NCBI RefSeq assembly: GCF_000745775.1
Contig: NZ_JQJY01000003.1
Coordinates: 372,001 to 436,000, forward strand
DNA: 64,000 nucleotides
Reading direction: 5' to 3'
Origin: Flavobacterium sp. ASV13
GTDB lineage: Bacteria; Bacteroidota; Bacteroidia; Flavobacteriales; Flavobacteriaceae
The position numbers and the translations under genes were made by a program. Under the pieces are notes generated by a model. It did no database searches, was not told the origin of the DNA, and saw nothing but the letters and a program-made list of their open reading frames with translations. Below, one piece after another: positions 44,274 to 53,778 of this stretch (within the stretch, counting starts at the first letter, position 1; every line of letters starts with the position of its first letter).

Positions 44274-46082
44274 TTATTGTCTTAAATCTTCATGTCCATA
44301 ATTGACATAATTTCCTAATAAATTCCATTGATCTGAGTTTTTAGGATAATCAAATAAAAAGCAATATGCCTCATCTAGTCCTTTTAAACTTAAATATTTG
44401 TAATATTCATTCCAATCCCAAGGAGTTGACGTTAAGGGATTAATTGTTGGGTGCATTGTTCTTTGTTCAACTTTATTTCTATTTTCGGGAGTAGTAACAA
44501 AATCTCTAATCTCAGAAAGTACATTTTGCATTATCGGTATCATTCTTCCATACATAAAATCATGTTGCTCGCTGGCTACAGGATACATCGAATTGATTGT
44601 TCTTCCTATATCCATTCCTATGTTAGAATTATTAGATTTAATGAAAAGATAAGCATGAATACATTCGTGTAATATGGTTTTGGCATTTTCTATCTTAGTT
44701 TGACTTTGATCAGTTCCTGCAATTAGTATTTGCCTATTTATTCTAATTGTTATAATATTTGTAATTGGATCTTGACTTGTAGTTGCATTTACCTCTTTTT
44801 CGGCTGGGTTGTTATCTTCATATACGTGATCATTAATTTCAAATTTAACATTAAACCTGGCTTGATCTCCATCAAAGATATCAAGAAATAATGTTTTAAA
44901 TTGTGGAGAATTTTTCAAAGCGCCATAAATTTCGTTGAACTTAATTCCTTCAGGAGTTGTTGTAGAAATTGCTGATCTATCAACATTAAAAGGAGATTTA
45001 TAAGAATCAATGGGATTAAGAACCAATCCTGGCTTTGACATCATTTGATTGATCATATCTAAAGCAAAAACATCTGCCCAAGAACTAAAACTCTCCATAA
45101 ATAAATAATCAAATAATGAATTTGCAATTTCCGGTCTTTGCTTAAGCCAATTAAACTGATCATTATTTAATGATAATTCTGATCTTACTTCCTGAGCTTT
45201 AGTTGTTACTGTAGGAAGTTCTCCTATCGGATAATATTCGTCTCCACCGCCACCAGGAGAGCTAGGATAACTATAATTAGGAGGGAAATTTATCCAGACA
45301 GAACTATCATCTCCCACATAATTTGGATTTTGGTAGTTATTATCAACTGTAACTTCTTCAAGTTCTTCTAAAAAACCATAAGTACTAACATTGATAGTTT
45401 CACCATCTGAAAATCTCACAGAAAAAAATGATTTTCTTGCATTTTCGCCAGCTAGATCAGGCCAATCACAAACCTGAATCGAATTATTAAAAAGTGTACC
45501 ATCAGGACAAATATTTAACACAACTATTTGAGCTGGATTCCCTTGATTGTCTCTAAAAAAACCACACAAATAAGAAAAATCTTCTCCTTTAGTTTTTCCT
45601 GTTAATTTCTTACCTGCTAATTTTTGTAGATCTGAAACATATGACTTTGGCATCAAAAGATCTGTTTCTCTTTTGCCCTGCAGAGAATATAGAATACGAT
45701 GATAACTTGTTATTCCCATTACATCAAATGGCATAAATTGTACAATCTCACCTACAAATTTCCCTTCTTTTTGGATAATAAATAATTCAAAAGTATCTTG
45801 AGAACCTTTGTTAGAAATCATTGGCACACGAATAGACTTATCTTTACCTGCAAATACATGTTCCCAATCTGGAGTTAAAGGAAAAGAAGTTAAAAATGCA
45901 TTATCCTTATTTTTAGACATCTCACTTTCAACAAATTGCTTAGTGGCAACAATTAAATCAGGATCGATTTGTGCATTCTCAGAAGAATATTCTTCAGTTG
46001 CACAAGAACTTAAATTAAAAAGTAGTATCCCGACTAAAACCAGTAAAAAGTGATTGAAAATTAATTTTATTTTATTTTTCAT
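44274..46082 (-). CDS. lipoprotein with HExxH putative metallopeptidase motif
   Basis: A 602-residue lipoprotein (signal ends LSSC, Cys27) that I do not recognise as a named family. Two visible parts: an N-terminal region (about 35-230) that includes LCGFFRDNQGNPAQIVVLNICPDGTLFNNSIQVCDWP, and a C-terminal region with H-E-C-I-H (about 467-471) in TILHECIHAYLF, a zincin-like HExxH helix. A Gly/Pro-rich linker (about 265-285) separates them. It may be a surface peptidase. It sits with a 147-residue unknown between the TlpA and M16 genes and could be a cargo insertion. Confidence 0.65.
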   Translation of the reverse strand: MKNKIKLIFNHFLLVLVGILLFNLSSCATEEYSSENAQIDPDLIVATKQFVESEMSKNKDNAFLTSFPLTPDWEHVFAGKDKSIRVPMISNKGSQDTFELFIIQKEGKFVGEIVQFMPFDVMGITSYHRILYSLQGKRETDLLMPKSYVSDLQKLAGKKLTGKTKGEDFSYLCGFFRDNQGNPAQIVVLNICPDGTLFNNSIQVCDWPDLAGENARKSFFSVRFSDGETINVSTYGFLEELEEVTVDNNYQNPNYVGDDSSVWINFPPNYSYPSSPGGGGDEYYPIGELPTVTTKAQEVRSELSLNNDQFNWLKQRPEIANSLFDYLFMESFSSWADVFALDMINQMMSKPGLVLNPIDSYKSPFNVDRSAISTTTPEGIKFNEIYGALKNSPQFKTLFLDIFDGDQARFNVKFEINDHVYEDNNPAEKEVNATTSQDPITNIITIRINRQILIAGTDQSQTKIENAKTILHECIHAYLFIKSNNSNIGMDIGRTINSMYPVASEQHDFMYGRMIPIMQNVLSEIRDFVTTPENRNKVEQRTMHPTINPLTSTPWDWNEYYKYLSLKGLDEAYCFLFDYPKNSDQWNLLGNYVNYGHEDLRQ

Positions 46083-46166
46083 AGACTACTTTGCTAATAG
46101 CTTATTTTTATTAAACTCATCATTAAATTTCCGAGAATTAATAGATAGTGATCTCACTTCTATTTA

Positions 46167-47549
46167 TTAACCTTTCAATAATTTATCCAACTGCACCCTC
46201 AATTCCGGATTTGACGGACGAAGCGCATCGGCATTGATAATATTTCCTTTTGTGTCAAACAATAAGAATCTCGGAATAGCATTCACATCATAGTTTTTAG
46301 CCACATCGGAACCAAAATCTTTATCTGCCATCAACTGAATTCCTTTCAATTGTTCTTTGGTAACGAAATCTTTCCATTTTTGAGCGTCTTTTGGTTTGTC
46401 TAACGAAAGACTTACAAAGACGATATTTTTTCCGTGATAATCCTCTTCAATTTTTTTCATGTGCGGAATCTCCGCTTTACAAGGTCCGCACCACGTTGCC
46501 CATAAATCGATGTAAACAAATTTACCTTTAAAATCTGAAAACGAAACTGGTTTATCGTTTATGTCGTTATACGTAAATTCAAGTCCTTTTTGACCCACAT
46601 TTTTATGAAGCACTTTTTCGTATTCGATTAAAAACGTTTTACTTGCATCAGAAATCATATACGGTTTGATGCTTGGAGCTATTTTTTCATATTCTTCAAT
46701 TTTCATTCTTGAAGTTGCTACCGCGTCACGAAGATAAACATCTTTTAGAGCCGGTTCTGTAATATGTGTAATTGCTTCTGCCAAATCCAAACGTTTTGGC
46801 GCATCACCGCTATTCATTGTTACATAAAAGAAATAATTTGACATTAATGAAAGACCATTTTGCAATTTTAGCAAATCAGCATCTGTAAATTTTTTATCTG
46901 TCTGCCAAGTTTTAATAACCGCCGGGCGATCGTCTTTATCAGGAAAAGCACTTCTTGGCATTCTGAAAAAAGTATATGTCAATTCTTCGACATCAGTTGC
47001 TACGGCTAATTTTAATAATTTATCAAAAGCTGCATCTTTGGTTTTAATGCTTTTTGAAAATTCATTTGCTTTTGCAACGCCTTTATCAATCCACGGATAA
47101 AAATCTACATACGTAATATTAGTTCCGAGTCTTGAAAACGGTGCAAATTCGTTGTAGATTTCATTTGCTTTTTGAACCAAAACATTCTGTCCAACATTTT
47201 TGCCGCTCAAAACATAATTCTCTTTATTGATCAAAAGGCTAATGTCTAATTTTGGTTCCAAATACAAGCGAATCAATTGATTTCTACTTTTCATCTGACC
47301 GTAATCAACGTAATAAAAACCAGCTGCTGAAACCGGTATCATAAAGCCAAATTCCCCAAGTGTGTTGACTTTTGCAGTTGCAGCTACCGCTGGTTTTCCT
47401 TCTTCGACATTATAAAGCGTAACTTCTTTTGCTTTAAAATCGGGAATTGAAACTGTTCCTTTAATAACTGCATATTCCGAAAAATTTGCAGCAAAACTCA
47501 CCTGAACCGCAAAGCAGATCAAAATGAAATTTAAAATGTGTTTTTTCAT
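46167..47549 (-). CDS. TlpA-family thioredoxin-like lipid/periplasmic reductase
   Basis: A 460-residue exported protein with signal peptide to about residue 20. The N-terminal region (about 25-130) resembles DUF4369-type beta domains, a helical middle follows, and the C-terminal domain (about 325-460) is thioredoxin-like with WCGPC (about 352-357) and the cis-Pro in AIPRFLLFD. Such TlpA/ResA-like proteins reduce disulfides in the envelope. Gene order in the run is thioredoxin, aspartyl protease, TlpA, lipoprotein; gap to the protease gene is 28 bp. Confidence 0.88.
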   Translation of the reverse strand: MKKHILNFILICFAVQVSFAANFSEYAVIKGTVSIPDFKAKEVTLYNVEEGKPAVAATAKVNTLGEFGFMIPVSAAGFYYVDYGQMKSRNQLIRLYLEPKLDISLLINKENYVLSGKNVGQNVLVQKANEIYNEFAPFSRLGTNITYVDFYPWIDKGVAKANEFSKSIKTKDAAFDKLLKLAVATDVEELTYTFFRMPRSAFPDKDDRPAVIKTWQTDKKFTDADLLKLQNGLSLMSNYFFYVTMNSGDAPKRLDLAEAITHITEPALKDVYLRDAVATSRMKIEEYEKIAPSIKPYMISDASKTFLIEYEKVLHKNVGQKGLEFTYNDINDKPVSFSDFKGKFVYIDLWATWCGPCKAEIPHMKKIEEDYHGKNIVFVSLSLDKPKDAQKWKDFVTKEQLKGIQLMADKDFGSDVAKNYDVNAIPRFLLFDTKGNIINADALRPSNPELRVQLDKLLKG

Positions 47550-47577
47550 GATATTCTATTGTTTTTTGTTGATAATT

Positions 47578-49050
47578 TTAAATTGAAATTCGCATCGATT
47601 GATCGCCTTGTTCTATGATAAAATCTTTGCTTTCTTTAGTTTCTTTCAGCTTTTTAAGGTTCTCGGGATTCAGTAAATCTTTGGCTTCAAAATCATTTAC
47701 TTGAGTGACTTTGGCTCCTTCTTTTACTTTCTTCAAATCTTCATTTTGCCGATCTATGATTCTTTTTACTATCAGATTTTGGTTTTCATCAAAATCTAAA
47801 TTCATTCCGCCTAGATAGAAAGAAGATATTTTTTTGAAATTTTTATTGGGCTCTAAATAGACCGTTTTATGCAAAAGATCGATTGTGAAATTGAAACGCT
47901 TTATTAAATCAATTCCGAGTGATCCATCGGCGAAAGCCCAGCTTTTATTGGCTTCGTCATATTCCTGCAACGCGATGGTTACGTTTGGAAAATTATTTCC
48001 GTTAATCGCTACATTTGGAATCGCACCGCCGACAATTTTAGTTTGTTTTCCTAAACTATAATTCACAGAAGTGTATTCTGTTTTTAGACTTGCTTCGAGA
48101 TTATTTTTATGATTGAAAGGTCCATATGCAATTAAATCATAACCTGCTCCTGTATCAAAAGTGAAACTGCCTTCGACTGTTTTTTTATCTTCAAAAGTCA
48201 GCTTCATTTTTACTACCGGAAGTCCTGATTTATAGTCAAAAACAAATGGTTTTGCTTTTCCCCAGTAATTGAAATTTCCGAAATTGTACAAATCAATCGT
48301 CATCGTATCAAAATTGACAGAAGTAATAAAATTGCGAAGCAAATTTGCGCCAAATAATCCGTCGTAAACGCCGTGTTTTGGAAAAATAACCAAACCTTGA
48401 TTCTTCAAAACCTGATCGCCAATATAAATGGTATTGTCTGCCGAATACTGTACTTGCTGACTTCCGCCAACCACAGAAGCCGATTTATTTTTGGTAACCA
48501 CAACTCCGGCTTTGTAAGCGCTATCAGGATTCAAAGCCATTCCGTCTGCGCCGGTATCAAAAAGCATTAAAAACTCGCGATCGGCTTTGTTTAGTTTTAT
48601 TTTGATGGCGATTCCGTTTTCGACAATTTGAAACGGAATACTTGCTACTTCTTTTACAGTAGCATGTCGGTCAACTTTATACAAACCGTCAAAAAAAGTC
48701 ACATACAAAATTTTATTATCTGAATTGAAAACAATTTGAGATGGCTTTTTTTCTTTTCCTTTGAAACAAAAATCGGCCAAAACAAAAGTTTCATTTTTCA
48801 TTGCTACCGGTTTTCCAATCTGAATAGAATCCAGAACAGGAAATGCATTGAAAATTCCGTTTAAATAAAATTCATTTGAAGAAGCATCTCCAACACCAAC
48901 CGTAAACTCTGGAGCTAAAAGACTTTTAATCTCACTATAACTTTTATTTTGAAATGCTTTTTCGAAAGATTCAATAGATTTTTGAATGCTATTTTGAGCA
49001 TAAATAGTGCATCCAAAAATCAATATTGAAAACAAGAATAACTTTTTCAT
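47578..49050 (-). CDS. double-DTG retropepsin-like aspartyl protease with PDZ domain
   Basis: A 490-residue exported protein with signal peptide to about residue 18. An N-terminal about 110-residue domain resembles small NTF2/DUF3887-type folds. Two pepsin-type active-site motifs follow, MLFDTGADGM (about 163) and FTFDTGAGYD (about 297), so one chain supplies both halves of the catalytic pair that retropepsins make by dimerising. The C-terminal PDZ-like domain (about 410-485) may hold substrate or regulate. It is 6 bp upstream of the thioredoxin gene's end and is likely translated with it. Substrate is unknown. Confidence 0.85.
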   Translation of the reverse strand: MKKLFLFSILIFGCTIYAQNSIQKSIESFEKAFQNKSYSEIKSLLAPEFTVGVGDASSNEFYLNGIFNAFPVLDSIQIGKPVAMKNETFVLADFCFKGKEKKPSQIVFNSDNKILYVTFFDGLYKVDRHATVKEVASIPFQIVENGIAIKIKLNKADREFLMLFDTGADGMALNPDSAYKAGVVVTKNKSASVVGGSQQVQYSADNTIYIGDQVLKNQGLVIFPKHGVYDGLFGANLLRNFITSVNFDTMTIDLYNFGNFNYWGKAKPFVFDYKSGLPVVKMKLTFEDKKTVEGSFTFDTGAGYDLIAYGPFNHKNNLEASLKTEYTSVNYSLGKQTKIVGGAIPNVAINGNNFPNVTIALQEYDEANKSWAFADGSLGIDLIKRFNFTIDLLHKTVYLEPNKNFKKISSFYLGGMNLDFDENQNLIVKRIIDRQNEDLKKVKEGAKVTQVNDFEAKDLLNPENLKKLKETKESKDFIIEQGDQSMRISI

Positions 49051-49056
49051 TTCGGT

Positions 49057-49932
49057 TTACTTTTGTAAAGTATAGGGATTATTGGCTGCAGGTTTCTGTA
49101 CCCCAAAATCTTTCAATAAAATGCCTTCAAATTTTGTCCAATCATCTGCAGAATAAATTGGTTTTACCTCATCAAGTAATTTTTTGAATGAAGCTAAATC
49201 GTTTGTTTTCTCCAATTCTTTTCTCTTGCGCTGTAAAATGGTAAATACATGATTCTCAACACTTGCTTTTCCGTAATCTTTTTCAAGTTGACTGACATTT
49301 TTCAGGAAAAAATCATCGTACTGTCTGCCAATTCTTAAACCAGTAATAATTACAAAAGGAACCTCGGCCAATAAAGAAGGTTGTGCTTTTAAATACGCAT
49401 CGGCTGTTTCAAAAGAAACGTTTCGTTTATTTGCCAAATAAGCCTGTGCATAAAATTCCGGATATTCTTTTTCCTGAATTTGCGGACTGTATTTTTTAAA
49501 TATTCCATTTTTTGATGCTGTTTTTGCATTTTCAAGCAAAGCTGTAAATTGCTCAACACTTTGAAAACCACTTTCAACATCAATCACTTTTCCATCAGCG
49601 TTCAAGAATAAAAATGTTGGAAATCCGGTAACGCCATATTTCATACATAGCTTTTTACCAATTTCTTCTTTCAAAATATCCGATTTGAAAGTGACAAAAT
49701 CTTTGCTTAAAACAGCCGCTACTTTAGGATCTGGAAATACCTCTTTGTCCATTTGTGCACACGGCGCGCAACCAGTAAAATACAAATCGACAAAGATTAT
49801 TTTTTTCTCCGTTTGAGCTTGTTTTTTAGCAAGTTCCCAACTTTCATCAGCTGGATTTATCTGTGCATTTAAGGCAATAGAAGAGCTGGCAAGCAGCAAA
49901 ACTGCACTTGCGATTTTAAAAAAACGTTTCAT
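49057..49932 (-). CDS. thioredoxin-family exported protein
   Basis: A 291-residue protein with signal peptide (to about residue 23). The thioredoxin fold (about 25-140) has the active-site C55-A-P-C58 in YFTGCAPCAQMD, then FPTFLFLNADGKV with its cis-Pro. A helical C-terminal half (about 145-290) is of unknown role. The CAPC pair suggests a DsbD-fed reductase or a bacterial thiol-disulfide isomerase. It is the first gene after a terminator and heads the redox/protease run. Confidence 0.88.
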   Translation of the reverse strand: MKRFFKIASAVLLLASSSIALNAQINPADESWELAKKQAQTEKKIIFVDLYFTGCAPCAQMDKEVFPDPKVAAVLSKDFVTFKSDILKEEIGKKLCMKYGVTGFPTFLFLNADGKVIDVESGFQSVEQFTALLENAKTASKNGIFKKYSPQIQEKEYPEFYAQAYLANKRNVSFETADAYLKAQPSLLAEVPFVIITGLRIGRQYDDFFLKNVSQLEKDYGKASVENHVFTILQRKRKELEKTNDLASFKKLLDEVKPIYSADDWTKFEGILLKDFGVQKPAANNPYTLQK

Positions 49933-49948
49933 AAGATGTGGTTTTTAG

Positions 49949-49987
49949 AAACCGAATGAAGAATGAAGTTCATACTTCATTCGGTTT
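49949..49987 (-). terminator. intrinsic terminator between SusCD unit and redox/protease run
   Basis: Perfect 13-bp stem AAACCGAATGAAG (49949-49961) / CTTCATTCGGTTT (49975-49987), with T-rich flanks, just after the PKD-like lipoprotein gene. It may give partial readthrough into the downstream run. Confidence 0.85.
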
Positions 49988-50005
49988 TTCTTTTATAGTT
50001 TTAGA

Positions 50006-51499
50006 TTATCTGCGTCGGTAAGCAACATCAACGATTTTACATAAACCGCTAAATGTATCTGTTAGTATTAAATCTCCATTTACAGGAGGAACGTTGTAAA
50101 GTTCTAATTTACCCGTAGTTCCATAACTGCCAACAATTAATTTTTTGTCTGCATTTTTTGCCAAAGGATTAAAAGCGATATACGTTATTTCATCGGTACC
50201 TTTGTTGATCATTAATTTAGCCGATTGGGTTCCGTTGTCATATTCATACACTTTGCTTCCAACAGCATAAAACAAATATCCTGAATCCGGACTTACTGCA
50301 AATTTTGTTGCTTTGTCAAATTCTGGTGCATTCAGAATCTCTTTGTAATAACTTTGAATTAAACCTGTGGAAAAACGCAGTAAATAGTATTTTCCTGTTG
50401 ATCGATTTTTTAGGACTGCAAAATTTTCAAAACCATTAAAACCAGAGGTAGTCATGTAAATTAGATCTGAATCTGTATTATTCCAATCTAAAACTGTTGA
50501 CGATCCAGTAACTGGTGGCATTGCCGAACAATTTCCTTTTGAATAATTAAAACGAACGAAACTGCGAGTATCATTATTAAAGAAAACCGGTGAAGCGGCA
50601 GAACCTCTATTAGAAGCAATAAAAGGCGCTGCATGAAAAGTTTTTGTTGCAGTCTCTAATATGTTTTGCGGAAGACCATATTTTATATTAAAAGCACGAT
50701 AATAATAGTAAATATCACCTTTGCTGTAAATAAAATTTTCGCCTCCGCCTCCAGGTGTTTCCATAAAATCAATGCCAAAATTTGTTGGGAATGCTCCTCC
50801 TAAAGTTTCATAAGCCAAATTTTGTGTTTGAGTCCATCCAAAAGAATCTGGATCAAGTCTTGCTGTTCCATTTTCAGTGGTGGTTACGTAAACTCCGTAA
50901 GCTGAACCAGAAGAAACTGCGCTTGCAAAACATGAAACATCAACAGCTTTACCTGTTAATTTTAAAGCAGAACCTGAAGCATCCAAAACATCTGTAATAA
51001 TTTTAGGTTGTGAAATACCTGGCAAAATTGAAACCATATCTAAGCGCGCCTTTTCCTGCACGTTTCCTATCACTAGCCAACCTTCATAAATTGCCGAAAC
51101 CACATTTAGCTTAAAAGGTTCTTGCTGCCAAGTAACGCCTGTAACTTTATCTTTTACAAAATAGTAGACATTGTAACTTCCTGGTGCTAACTTTATGACT
51201 CCATCCAAATTTTTAGTAGTTGCAAGTAATGTTCTTGATTCTAATAAAAGTTTAGAAGGATTAAGCGCTACCCATTCGTAGCTGTAACGATCTGTACTGT
51301 TGCCTTCAACTAAAGTCTCATTCAAATCAGGCGTAATTTTAAAATTATCTCCAGTATAAACTGTATATGATTCTTCAATACCAGTCGCGTGTATTTCATT
51401 TATTGCATTATAATCGTAATTCCCTTCATCTTCTGCACAACTGTAGGCTAAAACCAGCATCAGTGGCAGAATAAATTGAATCTTTATATTTTTTAACAT
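50006..51499 (-). CDS. PKD-like family lipoprotein (SusE-position)
   Basis: A 497-residue lipoprotein (signal ends AYSC, Cys21). The first part (about 25-140) is PKD/Ig-like (YSYEWVALNPSKLLLES), and the rest resembles a beta-propeller-like sensor (repeats such as YLFYAVGSKVYEYDNGTQ). It matches the PKD-like family found beside SusC/SusD and DUF4843 genes. Such proteins are thought to help bind cargo at the surface. Fourth gene of the susC-susD-DUF4843-PKD run. Confidence 0.82.
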   Translation of the reverse strand: MLKNIKIQFILPLMLVLAYSCAEDEGNYDYNAINEIHATGIEESYTVYTGDNFKITPDLNETLVEGNSTDRYSYEWVALNPSKLLLESRTLLATTKNLDGVIKLAPGSYNVYYFVKDKVTGVTWQQEPFKLNVVSAIYEGWLVIGNVQEKARLDMVSILPGISQPKIITDVLDASGSALKLTGKAVDVSCFASAVSSGSAYGVYVTTTENGTARLDPDSFGWTQTQNLAYETLGGAFPTNFGIDFMETPGGGGENFIYSKGDIYYYYRAFNIKYGLPQNILETATKTFHAAPFIASNRGSAASPVFFNNDTRSFVRFNYSKGNCSAMPPVTGSSTVLDWNNTDSDLIYMTTSGFNGFENFAVLKNRSTGKYYLLRFSTGLIQSYYKEILNAPEFDKATKFAVSPDSGYLFYAVGSKVYEYDNGTQSAKLMINKGTDEITYIAFNPLAKNADKKLIVGSYGTTGKLELYNVPPVNGDLILTDTFSGLCKIVDVAYRRR

Positions 51500-51532
51500 A
51501 ATGTTCTATTTTTAAAATTTATTAAATGATTT

Positions 51533-52306
51533 TTAAGGAAAGATCATTTCTTTCCCATCGTCTTCATAAATAATGTTGCCAGATGCTTTTTGATCAGCCA
51601 AGTAACGTTTCATAAAAGCTTGGTAGTACATAAAATCAGCAATAGCTAGTCCTGGACTACCCAATTTTTGATTGAAAATAGCCGGATCTAAATGAATCAA
51701 ATCGCACATCAGGAAAAATTTCTTTGCTGTAAAAACGCCTAAATATGGTGCATACCAACCAATAGGCTGCGTTAATTTATCATCAAAAGAAAGTTTGAAA
51801 GTAATAAAGCTGATTCTTTTATGCGTCAACGCATTAATTTCTTTGCTCTTCATTTCAGTCTTAAATGATTCATTTTCTTCTAAATTCAAAATCAGTAAAA
51901 AGCTATTTTTCTTCATATCTTCAGTTCTGAAAACCTTAATAGGAAGATCATTTACTACTTTCCCTGCAGGAATAACAAAATCTTGTGGAATTTCAAAGTG
52001 AGTTCCGGCAATAGCTGTACTTTTTGGATCTACAACTACTTTTACTTTTCTGTCAACATCGCTGATATTTCCTTGTACTTGAATTGGTAGATTATAAGTT
52101 TTGCCAACAATTACAGGCTTCTCTAAAGCAAAAGTAAATCCTACACTATCGGTTATAGCTGTAATCGCTCCATCAGAAATTCCGAAAACGGATGGTGTAA
52201 AATACACGCTGTCCTTCCCTGAATATGTTGCAATTTCTTCATGATCACATGAAGCAAGACCTAAAATTGACAAAAACAATATGCTTAAAATGAATATTTT
52301 TTTCAT
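51533..52306 (-). CDS. DUF4843 family lipoprotein
   Basis: 257 residues from the ATG at 52306 (MKKIFILSILFLSILGLASC, a clear lipoprotein signal with Cys20); an earlier in-frame start overlaps the end of susD and gives no signal peptide. The mature protein (YFTPSVFGISDGAITAITDSVGFTFALEKPVIVGKTYNLP) has the beta-sandwich pattern of DUF4843, a family almost always encoded after SusD. Role is likely surface substrate binding. The gap to susD is 16 bp. Confidence 0.85.
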   Translation of the reverse strand: MKKIFILSILFLSILGLASCDHEEIATYSGKDSVYFTPSVFGISDGAITAITDSVGFTFALEKPVIVGKTYNLPIQVQGNISDVDRKVKVVVDPKSTAIAGTHFEIPQDFVIPAGKVVNDLPIKVFRTEDMKKNSFLLILNLEENESFKTEMKSKEINALTHKRISFITFKLSFDDKLTQPIGWYAPYLGVFTAKKFFLMCDLIHLDPAIFNQKLGSPGLAIADFMYYQAFMKRYLADQKASGNIIYEDDGKEMIFP

Positions 52307-52322
52307 GTTACTTTGTTTAAAA

Positions 52323-53768
52323 TTATTGGAAATTAACTTCAATCTCTGGCAATGGTACAACATATTGAAGTGCTCCCATAGTAAGATTTCCAGAAGCGGC
52401 CGAGCCGTTAGGAACTGTTGCACTATTTATTCTTTTGTAATAAAAGAACAACTGTCCCTCGCCAATAAACTCTTTTCTATACTCTTTAGTAACTTCTGTA
52501 GTAACATTTGCAGTAGCAGCTAAATTGGTTAAACCACGATTGAAACGAAGTGTATTCAGGTAAGCAATTCCATCTGCCGGTACTGGAGCTGTTTCTGCTG
52601 CGATCAGGTACATCTCTGAAAGTCTGAACATAGGAATCTGCAGACGAAAAAGCTTTTCTTTGTTTGCTACATCTTCGTATTTATAAAATGTCTTTTGTGT
52701 TTTTCCTCCAACAACAGGAACTTTCCAGCTTGGCAGGCTTCTATAATCATTATCGTTTGATTCAAAAACAGCTGTTAATCGGCTCAATAAGGGAGCATAA
52801 ATAGTGGCATCTGCTAAATTATAATCGAATAAAGCTTTTTGTTTCGCATATAATCTGTAATCACTTAAAGCGAAAAAGTTTTCAGATGAAAAAATTCGGT
52901 CAGGATTTGCTGCATTTGTAGCTTCTAAGAATGGAGTCCAAGGAAAAAATGTCGTCGTTTTTGTAAAATTAATAACTTCATTTGCAACGACAGATGCACC
53001 CGTTTTATCTCCAGAATATAACAATACACGAGCTTTAAGGCATTTTACTGCCAAATAATTCATACGCATGCCTCTGTTTGCTGAATAATACGGATTAGCA
53101 TCAAAGTCTGTTGTGGCATTGTATTTTCCTGAAGTAAGAATTGGATCTTTTTGAAGCAACTCTAAGGCTTTATCCAAATCTGCCAGAATCCTGGCAACAA
53201 CATCTTTAGCTGAAATCAAAGGCTGGTTCGCTGTAACAGCAGCATCATAATAAGGTATTGCCTGAAGAGAAGGATCTACTTTGTAAATTGGTCCATACAA
53301 ACGTAGCATATCAAAATGAAGCATTGCTCTAATTCCGATAGCTTCTCCTTTTAAAAGATCGGCTTTTTCTTTTGATACAATTCCGGCATGTTCGTCCATG
53401 CTTTCTAAAAACTTGTTGGTATACAAAATAGTTTTATATCCTGCTTCCCAAATATTAGAAAACACAGCTTTAGGATGGCTTTCTGTATAGGCGTAAGATG
53501 CTATTTTACTTTTAGAAACATTGCTTGTCATATTGTACTGCTGTCCTAAAATTTCGACTGCATCCATGGTAAGCTGTCGTCCGTATAGGTCATCAGATAC
53601 GAGACTTAAATAAAGTCCGTTGTGCACATTCTGCATTCCGGCTTCATTTTCAAATATTTGACTTTCTAAAATTTTATCCTGAGGCGTTACATCCAAGAAA
53701 TCACTGCAACCCGCCAATGACAATGCAATCAAGACAATGAATGTTATTTTATGTAAATAATGTTTCAT
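52323..53768 (-). CDS. susD: SusD/RagB-type surface lipoprotein (redox/protease locus)
   Basis: 481 residues; lipoprotein signal LAGC (Cys21) followed by SDFLDVTPQDK, the usual RagB/SusD opening. The core shows IRAMLHFDMLRLYGPIYK and the C-terminal RLSEMYLIAAET...NTLRFNRG and EYRKEFIGEGQLFFYYKR elements. It lies 10 bp downstream of its SusC partner, so the two are translationally close. The partners (DUF4843, PKD-like) mark a class of Sus loci not tied to glycans only. Confidence 0.93.
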   Translation of the reverse strand: MKHYLHKITFIVLIALSLAGCSDFLDVTPQDKILESQIFENEAGMQNVHNGLYLSLVSDDLYGRQLTMDAVEILGQQYNMTSNVSKSKIASYAYTESHPKAVFSNIWEAGYKTILYTNKFLESMDEHAGIVSKEKADLLKGEAIGIRAMLHFDMLRLYGPIYKVDPSLQAIPYYDAAVTANQPLISAKDVVARILADLDKALELLQKDPILTSGKYNATTDFDANPYYSANRGMRMNYLAVKCLKARVLLYSGDKTGASVVANEVINFTKTTTFFPWTPFLEATNAANPDRIFSSENFFALSDYRLYAKQKALFDYNLADATIYAPLLSRLTAVFESNDNDYRSLPSWKVPVVGGKTQKTFYKYEDVANKEKLFRLQIPMFRLSEMYLIAAETAPVPADGIAYLNTLRFNRGLTNLAATANVTTEVTKEYRKEFIGEGQLFFYYKRINSATVPNGSAASGNLTMGALQYVVPLPEIEVNFQ

Positions 53769-53778
53769 AATTACTGTA

